DNA of 64,000 bases, from NCBI GenBank assembly GCA_963082715.1, contig OY720465.1, positions 35,383,888 to 35,447,887 on the forward strand, read 5' to 3'. Below, piece after piece: positions 55,204-64,000 of the stretch (position 1 is the stretch's first letter; each line of letters opens with the position of its first letter). The DNA is from Harpalus rubripes (lineage: Eukaryota; Arthropoda; Insecta; Coleoptera; Carabidae). A program made the position numbers and the translations under genes. The notes under the pieces are model-generated. The model ran no database searches and was not told where the DNA came from. It saw only the letters and a list, made by a program, of their open reading frames with translations.

Positions 55204-56081
55204 TTGATGTGGCCAGCACATTACCTTCCATCAGTTCTATGTATTTTGTACAAATTTCATACATGCAGATTGTTCCTTGCAAAAGATTCTATTTCTTGTA
55301 CATTACCTTCCGGCATTTGCATGTATTTTATGCAAATTTCATACAGAAAATTTATAGCAAAAGATCCTATATTTCCAGTAAAATTATAAGACAAACACAC
55401 TATGTCAATTTCACTTGACAATGACATCTTTCAATCAGAATTTTCTTAATATAGTAGCTGTATCCCTAGCTATGGCTCCTTTATGAAATTTAATTTCTTT
55501 ATAATTTTTTAACTCTATATTCGTTTAATATTAAGTATAAATTGCAGTCAAATCGTATAGAGAATAAAATATTCTTTAATATTTATAATAACATTAAATG
55601 TGAAAAAATGATATTTAACATCGTTTTCTCAAGAAAAACTGTTGAAATCTTCAAATGAGGGTACTTCCGGTTGATTAATTGTAACCAAAATATAATCAGC
55701 TCTTCATATGGATATAACGAAAAAGAATACGAAAGAATTATAAGTTTTGAAATTGTAATATTAGTTATCGCAGACGAAATTTTTGTTACACTCACACACA
55801 TACATATATAGACACATACACTCACACACACATACAGACATCATTGTAAAAATCGTATACTAGGGACCCTAAAACGTGCTTATTGATTAAAACTCATCAT
55901 CGAATTTTTTAACCAAAGACATTGGTCCGTATTCCGAGCGCACTTTTATAATAAAAGCACTTTTATGGAGTACGCTCCTCATAAGAATGTAATGTAAAAG
56001 CGCGCTGCATAAAAGCGCTTTTATTATAAAAGTGCGCTCGGAATACGGGCCAATCTTCCTTACGTAAAGGTGACAGAAGGT
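55204..56081 (+). mobile_element. CTGATG-family element
   Basis: Start TTGATGTGGCCAGCACATTA then CCTTCCATCA; end TGACAGAAGGT. The interior is the inverse of 44690-46597 but with only short CA runs (55790-55835) where that copy has (TG)551. A MITE is nested at 55923-56053. Confidence 0.82.
55923..56053. mobile_element. Small MITE, 131 bp, with about 37-bp inverted repeats
   Basis: Left TTGGTCCGTATTCCGAGCGC and right GCGCTCGGAATACGGGCCAA; the arms continue as ACTTTTATAATAAAAGC and its inverse. One mismatch in the first 40 bases. It splits the family's CAAAGACAAT-CTTCCTTA junction. Confidence 0.85.
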
Positions 56082-56109
56082 TAAATCAAGGTTTCTGCTC
56101 ACAGCACAA

Positions 56110-56283
56110 TGAAATTTAATATTTTATTGATCTCCTGCGTAATATTTGTTCTTTTTTTCAGTCCAACCAACTACGCAAGCATAAATTCCCTGGTGACGAA
56201 GTATCTTGCCCTTGAAAACGGCAATGTCATATCGGCAAGTTCCTGTTGTGTTTTTTTTTTCTTCATTTATTCAACCACGTAAC
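56110..56283 (+). CDS. Small open frame with signal-like start, or 3' UTR exon
   Basis: ATG 56110 in good context (CACAATG) opens 57 codons that begin with a hydrophobic stretch (MKFNILLISCVIFVLFF). The hydrophobic codons, however, are mostly the T-rich tract TTTGTTCTTTTTTTCAG, which reads equally well as a splice acceptor at 56160-56161. In that view, 56162 onward is the 3' UTR exon of the peptide gene at 53000, with AATAAA at 56313-56318. I lean to the second view, but cannot decide. Confidence 0.3.
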
Positions 56284-56815
56284 TTGATAATAATATGAGC
56301 AAATATAACCACAATAAATTGCATTTTCTTAATGTACTTTTAATATGTAAATAAAGATTATAGAAGTGTACAAGGTGGATATGATTTTTAAAATGTGAAA
56401 AAGATTTATTTGCGGACCTCAATAATGCGTTACTGTCAAGGTCATATAAGTTCATTGTTTCAATTATTGCGTTTGAATTAACTTTGGAATCCCAAAGTAC
56501 ATAATTTTGTCTAGCAACAAGGCCATAAGTCTTGGAAGTTTATGGGCATGTGTAAATACGGTTGAAAAAGTCTAGTTGTACGTTTTAAGTACCATTTTAA
56601 TCCAAACTTGTAATTTAGCAAATGCATAAAACAATGACATGAGATGTTACCCATCCTAATTTTAACTGTGCCTACACATGCTTGACTCTATAAGAGTCTA
56701 TGCTTAATCTACAATGACAAATCTTGGCATTACGAACCCAATAATTTGTTTGATAATAGCGCTGTTATTATTTCGTCAAATTTGAAAATTATTTCAAATT
56801 TTGAAATTGCATAAT

Positions 56816-56979
56816 AGTGACCCCTGTGGTGCCTTCTCGACAATAGCACTGAGAGCCCGTGAGGTGACGCCTGGTAAACATCTTCAACGGTACAGATATG
56901 TAATCATTACCAAAATCTGTACCTAAAAAGGCAGATTGGCACTCAGAAATAGGTAATAAGCTGTGATGATATATTTATT
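56816..56979 (+). repeat. tRNA-derived SINE (family S), old diverged copy
   Basis: GTGACCCCTGTGGTG, GTGAGGTGACGCCTGGTAAAC and TGATGATATATTTATT are recognisable among many substitutions. Confidence 0.8.
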
Positions 56980-59070
56980 TATTTTTATTTACGAAAATAT
57001 TGTTTTCTTTAAATCCTGATTCGTGACTGAGAAACGTGAACAATATATTATATACGTAAATCTTTATAATGATCTTAGCAATTATAAGAAATATTATTTT
57101 TTATAGATATAGCCTCAGGTATAGTGGAAAATACATGAAGAGTATTATTGTATAACGTAAACTCCTAACCTAAATAATTTATGTATATCCTTCTCAAAAT
57201 TTATTATTGGAAATTATATACTTTATACAGGCTGTCTAAAAATTGACACCCGTCCTTTTTGGATTTGATTTTGGGGGCTTAAAACAAATTAAAAATATCT
57301 TGATTGCCTTTTGTTATTAAGTTATTGATGAAAAACAAATATTAACATTTAAATATCATTAAATACGAATATTAGAAAAAAAAAATTCTAAATCTGTTGT
57401 CACAAAAATGTGTTCAAATAGGATGTATATGTATATTCTCATAACTTCTAACCGCATAAAAACATCTGTCACTATTTATCTAATTGTCTATTTATGTATA
57501 CTGACATTTCGTTTTTCAATGAATTATCTAAGACCGTTATAGTATTATTAGTAATAGAATTTCTTTGAAGAGATAGAAATATCGTATATAGCCTGTATAC
57601 ATACCCAATACTAAAAAATCCGATTGTAGTGACTGTCATTCGTTTTTTAATAGCAAAACTAATATTGAGTCATTTTAAATAAACGATTCATTAAAATATT
57701 AGCTTCCTTCCTATTCTAAGAATTAAAAATTAAATGGAAAATCAGAATCGAATCGACAGATACTGTTTTTAGCTATGTCAATCTTACATGGATGGTATTT
57801 CAGAGGACATAATGACGAGTAAAGATATAGTATGACTATCGAATGAAAGTTGATGTTTAGATTATTTAATAGACGTGGTTTCTTTTGAAAACATTTCCCT
57901 ATATTTGATTTGAAAGGAAACTGACCCTTATGTATTCCGTTACAGAACATTGGAATTGTACTCAATACCAGGAGGCATTTAAAATTACTTTAGCTACAGG
58001 ATTCAGGGATGTATTTAAAAAATGTAATACCGCAAATTCTATTTCGTTCGTCTCAGGTGTAAGCAACCCTCGAATCGGAATTACAGTTAGAAGAAATTAA
58101 AAATAATCCTATTTCATAGAATTTCCGAACTAAATAGTTTAAAGAACAAAATATTTTGTTATAATCAACATAAACGAAAAATGTTTGAAATATTTTAAAC
58201 GCACCTCTGTTTTCATATTCAGTTACCCTAGTCGGCCATTTATTTTCAGCCAGATATAGTAATGTATTTGTGTGCTTTCCTAGTCCAGTATTTACATGGG
58301 TTCATGCAAAAATTCTATTTTTCTCTAGGGTTTCAAAAGAAACCAGATCTATAAAATAATTTAAACGTCAACTTTCATTCGCTAGTCATACCATACCTGT
58401 CATAGTTCTATGGTTTTTTTTGCTGAAAGCTTATACCTGTTCGGCGTTTGTCGATAAAGGTGAAATGAATTACTTCGACAAACTGAAATCCAGGATGCCA
58501 ATATGAGGCTATGGTTGGCTCTTTCTAATTTTTGATTTTGGCTAGCTGTTGAAGTCCCCTGTACTAACTGACTTACACGTAAAGTCACTTAAAGATGTTA
58601 AATCAGCCTGGCTTTCTGACACGTTGATTGGTGCTAAAAGTAAATAATCTCGATAGAATACCGGTCGATCTATTATCATCGTCACTGACCCACAGTTTTT
58701 GTAAGTTTAAAATCTATATTTAAACTAGTCGTAATCATTTTGTAGAAATTTCTCACCAGGTTTACTGAATCTGGTGCTTATGGATTCCTTTAATTGATAA
58801 CTCGAATCAGTTTCTCTGGACTCTAGATTTAAATAATCTGTTGTCCCGAACAAAAAATCTTTTTATTTGCTTAAGATAATACCATTTAAACATATTTAGG
58901 TAAGAAGGTAAGATAAACTATGAAAACATTCCATTGTTTGATAATTTACGAAATATTTCTCTATAATACTGTTTCCGTTCCCAACAGTATTTCCAATGTT
59001 AAGATAACATCGAAGTATCAACTAATAACAAATGAAGTGAGAAATTCTAAGAACCTGAACGTATTACTTG
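56980..59070. other. Longest stretch without family repeats; no gene identified
   Basis: No known repeat of this window is found here. An imperfect inverted repeat of about 70 bp (57825-57896 and 58326-58393; GAATGAAAGTTGA ... GGTTTCTTTTGAAA) is the only structure. Short open frames lack coding character. It lies upstream of the TATA box at 59075 and may hold control sequence for the gene at 63118. Confidence 0.4.
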
Positions 59071-59074
59071 CTGG

Positions 59075-59204
59075 TATATAAGCTGTCGACAAATGAACAC
59101 CACGTTTTAAATCAAGGTTAACTTGATCAAAGCACCATCGTTTCTGTTTTCATAGCTAGCGTGATTTATAAGTGAAAATAGGATATTTGAAGTATTTTTG
59201 AAAA
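59075..59204 (+). promoter_or_regulatory. TATA box and probable non-coding first exon
   Basis: TATATAAG at 59075-59082, a start expected near 59105, then about 100 bases without ATG, ending in a strong donor AAAA|GTAAGT at 59205. It probably serves the small gene at 63118, whose upstream acceptor could be TTTTTTCAAG at 63018-63029. Confidence 0.5.
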
Positions 59205-59616
59205 GTAAGTACCTATTTATTTTATTTTAGAACTAACTATTTGAATTTATGTCAGACAAATGCAATACCGACCAAAAGTATGGGTAAAATAAATGACGAT
59301 TAGTATGAACACCTGATTAAGGGTGATTGGCGAGCAGTTGACTAGCATTGTTTTATCTTTGTTAATTATATATGGATTATTTTAGAGAAAAATATTTCAA
59401 TTAAAAAATATTAACAATGAATTTTTTCATAATTGTTATTTGAAGTATTACCTACTGGTTTCATATATTTTTTCAATTTTATATGAGGATCACGTCAGAA
59501 TTATTACCAAACTTCTTTTGGAATTTCGGGGACACTTAAAAATTGTCAAATTCTGACTTAAAAATTGCTAAAGCTGTCAAAATAATTAATGGTTGAGGAT
59601 ATGAAATAGCTACCTA

Positions 59617-60111
59617 TTAACATACCTAGCAATGTTATGCACATCATAACTGCCGCAGATGTAAGTTTGAAATCCGAGCTCGCAGAGCGAGAATTTTAAG
59701 ACATCTAAGGCTTGTTATGATCAATAACATCCGTGGTTTGTTCGGTTTATCGGTTTTAGAAAATTAAGACATTATTGATAAAAGTCATTTTTTGAAATTT
59801 TCTCATTAATGCTACTTTCAGATTGCTATGGTTAACAGAACAATTATTTTGACATATGTCAATATGACAAATATTCAAATGTGCTTTATTCCTCATGTTT
59901 ATTACTTTAGAATAAAGTAAACCGTATTTAAAACGATAGGCTAACGTTATCTGTATGTATTAATGAAGAGCATTTTATTTTATTTTCATTTTGTAGACCG
60001 TTGTTGACAAGTCAGTATGGTAATAATATTACAATACAGATACAGTTATTACTTAGTTACCAGCCTACTTTTGTACATGTAAACAATGGAATAATATCCT
60101 GAAACCGGTAA
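59617..60111 (+). repeat. Interspersed repeat, family B, copy 3
   Basis: It matches 171-667 over its full length (TTAACATACCTAGCAATG ... CTGAAACCGGTAAA). It lies in the presumed first intron of the gene at 63118. Confidence 0.85.
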
Positions 60112-60927
60112 ATTATTAAATTGCAAGCTTACTAAGCTGTTAAATTATACATCATGATTCGAAAATGCACCCCCCCCCCCCGAGGCCTTTTAATAGCCAG
60201 TTGCACCGTTTATAGTTGAAGTCTTACCTATAACTACTGGTAAACAAAAAAGTGCGTATTGATATTTCGACAGTAATATTATTTAACAATTCATGTGACA
60301 TTTCATTTCGATACGATATGGCCAATTTTAAGTAATCTACAAAAACTAATTAATTAATAATAATCGTGTGCAAATAGGAAACACTTAAATGATAAAAAAA
60401 AACCGCGATAAGATTTATTATATCTGAATATTTGTAAAGATTGATAAGTTTATTACATGTGTATTTTATAATTTTTATCGCATTTCTTGTTATACAAGAA
60501 ATTATGTATCAATATTTATTTATTAATTTTCAAAAATTATTGGTGTCTATACTTAGTAAAAATGTTATCATGAATAAATACATTAAATAGGTAAGTACGT
60601 GTAAAATTAAATATTGATAGAATAGAGAATTATATAAATTTTGTTTAAACTGTATTATTAAAAAATGTTTAATAAGTAAAAATCAATATAAATAAATAAG
60701 TACATATAATAATTTTACTTACATACTTGATGGAATGGTTCATTCATAATATTCACGTACCTGTAACAAAAATAAAATAATTAAGAATGAATCAAATAGT
60801 TAAGAACATAAACAAATAAATTCATTTTCGGTGAAAAATTAATCAAATACATATACAGGCTAATTCATCGGTCTGTCCTCTCTTAATAACTCTTTTATTT
60901 TAAGTCAGATAGAAAAACTCTTCAAAT

Positions 60928-61628
60928 AAAATTTATATGATATATTATTGTCTATGTACGTACCATATGCATTTGTATACAGGGTGCTCCGTGTAAGCGC
61001 AACAATATGTAACTTTATATTTCTTAAGGGAACATCCTATATATATTTACGTATTTTGATAGTAAATTCGATTCCCTTTAAAAAAGTATTGAGTAATAAG
61101 TGGACTAAAATTATAAATTATTTACCTTTATTCGTTGAATGATATGTTTGTATCATGTTATTATTAACAAAGTAAGCTATGGATAATTTGATCAATAGTT
61201 CCGAATTTAAACAAACAAGTTGGCAAATTACTCAGTTTATCATTGTTGATGTTGATGTGAAAATGAGTAATACAAATTTTAGTAAAAATGAAATGGTTAA
61301 TACGATATTTATACTTGGCGAATGTCACACAAATATAAATTTGGCAATTGATTTATACCTAGAGCCTCCACATCGAAAAACAATGCATTTATTAATTATA
61401 ATTTTGCATTATTTAGTCTGTCATTAAATTTTAATAGCCTCTTTGTAATTAGTGTAATATTTAAAATAAGTGTTTATAAAAAAATATAAAAATTTTGTAT
61501 TAAACTATGGTTTTTTCCACTATGAACTACTATTTTTTATGAACGTAAATATCTTCTTAATTTATAATTTTAGACCTCTTATTACTCAATACTTTTTTAA
61601 AGGGAATCTAATTTACTATCAAAACAAG

Positions 61629-61688
<60 letters not shown>

Positions 61689-61797
61689 ATGTTCCATTAA
61701 GAAATATAAAGTTACATATTGTTGCGCTTAAATTGAGCACCCTGTATACAAATGCATATAGTACGTACATAAACAATAATATATCATATAAATTATA
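60928..61797. mobile_element. Foldback/mariner-like element with transposase N-terminal remnant
   Basis: Terminal sequences CAGGGTGCTC (60980) and GAGCACCCTG (61744) with arms of about 130-190 bp (AAGCGCAACAATATGTAACT and inverse). The inverted repeat continues for another 50 bp outside the CAGGG ends. The centre has an 82-codon frame (61179-61427) with FSKNEMVNTIFILGECHTN, which resembles the first helices of the DUF4817-type DNA-binding region of insect transposases. The right arm has a (TA)n expansion. Confidence 0.65.
61632..61686. repeat. (TA)n microsatellite in one arm of the foldback
   Basis: About 27 TA units; the matching place in the left arm (61031-61040) has only about four. Confidence 0.95.
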
Positions 61798-61841
61798 TTT
61801 ATACTTCCAGTAATATATTTTCAACAATATCCATTTTTACC

Positions 61842-62790
61842 TTCCGCTACCCTTGGTAAGGGAGGTATAGGGATCGTGTTAAAAACGAATAGCGAGATTT
61901 TGGTAAATGACCATGTTTTAAGGTCCCTAGAATCCAATTTTAACATTTTCACGATGATATCTGTGTGTGTATGTGTGGATCCTCCACTCTAACTCAAATA
62001 CTATCATTCAGAAAATTTTGAAATCTTTTATTTCGAACTTTTTCTGTAATGGAAAGAGCCCATTAGATTTTAGTGAAAATCGGATGGAAATGGCACTTTA
62101 CTCGAAGCTCAAAATAGTTTTTCTTCGAAAAATACCTTTAAATGTTATTTTTTCGAGATTAATGTTATTATAAAAAATAAAGATTATTAAATTTACTATA
62201 GATTTGCATAAATACTTTTTCTATATATTTTATGCTTTAAACAAACAAAACGCAGTTATTCAAATGTATGTAACTGACAGATAAATGTCACTCCCAAAAA
62301 AATAATCATTTCAAAATAATATTAGTAACGTTTAAAAAGAAAAAAGTAAATAGAACAATAGAAAAAGAATTCAATACAGTTTCCAGCATAATTAAATATG
62401 TAGGTATGTATTTAGATTAATAAAAATTAACGATTCACAAAAATGTTTAAGCTAATCCTCATTTTTGGATTAATGAATTCTATTCTATCCCGGTATTTAA
62501 AATTTAATCTTCATTTTATTATAGCTTCGGTGGCTCAATGGTTAGAGCAACGTCTCGTAAGTCATGAGTGCGGTTGGGGCTCTGAGTTCGAATCCCACTA
62601 AGGCATAGATGTGTGTGGATGTGAACCCACTCTGTAATTGGGATTTAATCCTGTTGAGGGGTTTAAAAAAAAGATAGTTACTTGGATTAAATTAGACTAT
62701 ATTTTAAGAAATAAACTGTCAAAATTACAAAAAAAAATCGCTAATCCAACAATAAGGATTAGCTTAATCTTTTTTCTTTTTTTCTTTATT
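61842..62790 (-). mobile_element. CTGATG-related composite element (type 2), inverted
   Basis: The plus-strand start ACCTTCCGCTACCCTTGGTAAG matches the inverse of the right end at 54430-54446. The interior matches 53550-54440 inverted. It ends in the family T unit flanked by inverted hairpins. Confidence 0.7.
62447..62767 (+). mobile_element. Family T tRNA-like unit inside terminal inverted hairpins
   Basis: The tRNA-like unit 62523-62704 (A-box TGGCTCAATGGTTAGAGC, B-box GAGTTCGAATCCC) lies between TTAAGCTAATCCTCATTTTT then GGATTA at 62447-62472 and the inverse TAATCCAACAATAAGGATTA then GCTTAA at about 62742-62767. Each repeat is itself a hairpin (TAATCC/GGATTA). Confidence 0.75.
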
Positions 62791-63117
62791 ACCTTATGAT
62801 TTCAAAACTCATTAAATAATAGCTACTAGAAATTAGTGTGATTTAATAGGTTTTACATATTCTCGTATCATATTCATATAAATTACATCATTTATGTAAC
62901 CCAGTAAAAAATGCGTGACAAAAATGTTAATTATGTTTATTTATGTTCATATTTACAAAAATAACTTATCATGCTAGATTTTATTTTTATTTCCACAAAA
63001 AATTCTTTCTAATCTAACTTTTTTCAAGGCCTCCTCAGACGTTTTCTGTCGCTCCGTTAGTTAACACAGCATCCAGATTAGTATCAATTTCAAACAAGAA
63101 TTATCAACAACTACAAG

Positions 63118-63327
63118 ATGAGTTCGTCAGAGAATACCAACACACAGACACAGACTCAGCCACAAACAGAAAAGTCTGTTCAGGACAATGAAATCCCGAA
63201 AGAAGAAGAAGCAAGTGGGGAGGTTCCTGTTATTTTATCAAGGAATATAATAGATGCTGCACCCAATAGTTGTCCAGCAGGACAGATGAGGAACCATTTG
63301 GGCGAATGTGTACCGATTTTCGATTGA
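63118..63327 (+). CDS. Small gene sharing the CPxGxxRxxxxGxC...IFD tail
   Basis: 69 residues: a Ser/Thr/Gln/Glu-rich N-terminal half (SSSENTNTQTQTQPQTEK), an acidic middle (PKEEEASGE), then VILSRNIIDAAPNSCPAGQM and RNHLGECVPIFD. The tail matches the peptide at 53000 in its two Cys, the P and G, the R, the second G and the final IFD. No signal peptide is encoded from this ATG, and an in-frame stop lies shortly upstream, so either a spliced upstream exon supplies one or the protein is not secreted. A donor follows the stop (AATAAG|GTAAAT at 63334); the acceptor TTTTTGTTCCAG ends at 63409 and the final exon has AATAAA at 63413-63418. Function unknown. Confidence 0.6.
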   Translation: MSSSENTNTQTQTQPQTEKSVQDNEIPKEEEASGEVPVILSRNIIDAAPNSCPAGQMRNHLGECVPIFD

Positions 63328-63409
63328 AATAAGGTAAATAAATATAAATTATGTTTATTTATTTATTTATTTTTTCAAGTAAAACAGTAATATTTTTTTT
63401 TTGTTCCAG

Positions 63410-63470
63410 ATGAATAAATGTATCAGCAATCCTGCTCTCTACATTTTTATTTATTTTCTGAAAATAAGAA
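63410..63470 (+). other. Non-coding 3' exon of the gene at 63118
   Basis: It follows a good acceptor (TTTTTTTTTTGTTCCAG) and holds AATAAA at 63413-63418. The intron between is only 76 bases, normal for insects. Confidence 0.5.
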
Positions 63471-63572
63471 GTATATAGATAGGTATAGGTATAGTTCTGT
63501 GTTTAACATATATCCAAAATGATGTATTTAATAAAATAAATAATTAATCATCTATATCTCACATATATTTTT

Positions 63573-64000
63573 ACCTCCCGTCATACCGTAGGTAAGGGAG
63601 GTAATGTAATCGTGCCAAAAATTCGATGGCGAGTGTTTAGTAAATAAGCACAAATTAGGGTCCCCACAACACGTTTTTACTATTTTTGCGATGATGTCTG
63701 TGTGACAATTTTTCGTCCACAATAACTCTTATAACAAACTTCCAAATATTTCTATTTTCCGTATTTAAGCTTTCTGCATTCATATAACGAGTTGATTAGA
63801 TTTTGGGTAAAATTGGATAAATGGAAGTGATACTTTACTTGAAGCCCATAACAGCTTTTAATGAAAAACTATATTAAAATATAATCCAAAACTTTTCAAT
63901 TTTAGTATTTAAGACTTTTATATCATGGGAAACAACATATTATATTTTGGCTAAAATGAATCAACCAGAAGTGTTACATTACTTCAAGCTCTGAACAGAT
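63573..64000 (-). mobile_element. CTGATG-family element, cut by window end
   Basis: Plus-strand start ACCTCCCGTCATACCGTAGG, inverse of the end at 34719. The interior matches the inverse of 34350-34700. It runs off the window. Confidence 0.82.

Overview
This is nuclear DNA from an insect. A beetle is my best guess, but the window does not fix the order. It is AT-rich and dense with nested transposons, and host genes survive as spliced islands. Evidence for an insect: genes have GT-AG introns of 1-4 kb, TATA boxes and AATAAA signals; several structural or secreted proteins look insect-like; and the repeats are mariner, hAT, Tc1-like, Harbinger-like, Penelope-like and tRNA-derived SINE families. 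There are no bacterial features, CRISPR arrays or genuine tRNA or rRNA genes. A 200-base run of N at 27929-28128 is a scaffold gap.

Host genes, left to right. (1) The last three coding exons of a peroxisomal acyl-CoA oxidase of the ACOX3 type (3130-6776, +), ending in the peroxisomal import signal SKL. (2) Part of a minus-strand gene with a RhoGAP-like domain (two good exons at 23479-24023 and 20380-20538; a candidate last exon at 15409-15507). (3) A complete three-exon gene for a 664-residue secreted protein rich in Tyr, Pro and Gly (31854-40162, +), probably an extracellular structural protein. Its last exon has been duplicated 3.5 kb downstream (43023-43681). (4) A small secreted peptide gene (53000-53221, +) and (5) a second small gene (63118-63327, +). 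Genes 4 and 5 share a C-terminal CP-x-G-x-x-R-x4-G-x-C-x-x-IFD pattern, and each has a splice donor immediately after its stop codon.

Mobile DNA makes up most of the rest. 51467-52762 is a complete DD41D mariner with perfect 34-bp terminal inverted repeats and an intact 362-residue transposase. Three Penelope-like inverted-repeat families (3657-4690 and 36548-36945; 19462-20115; 40411-40642) carry hammerhead-ribozyme cores in both arms. hAT elements with 8-bp target duplications lie at 7813-7993, 9762-11698, 28987-30026 and 40969-41776. Two non-LTR retrotransposon fragments lie at 48286-51391. Two tRNA-derived SINE families are scattered through the window, and one of them sits inside a terminal-inverted-repeat element. 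A family with asymmetric ends (CTGATGTGGCC...GAGGT) inserts into AAAAAT and occurs many times; one copy holds an uninterrupted (TG)551 array of 1.1 kb.

The most unusual locus is 39519-44110. Tandem duplication of the structural gene's last exon together with a neighbouring Tc1-like transposon has placed transposase sequence directly upstream of the second exon copy. That copy has lost its splice acceptor (AG to AA) but stays open, and it forms one 290-codon reading frame with the transposase remnant. The order of insertions can be read from paired empty and filled sites inside the window.
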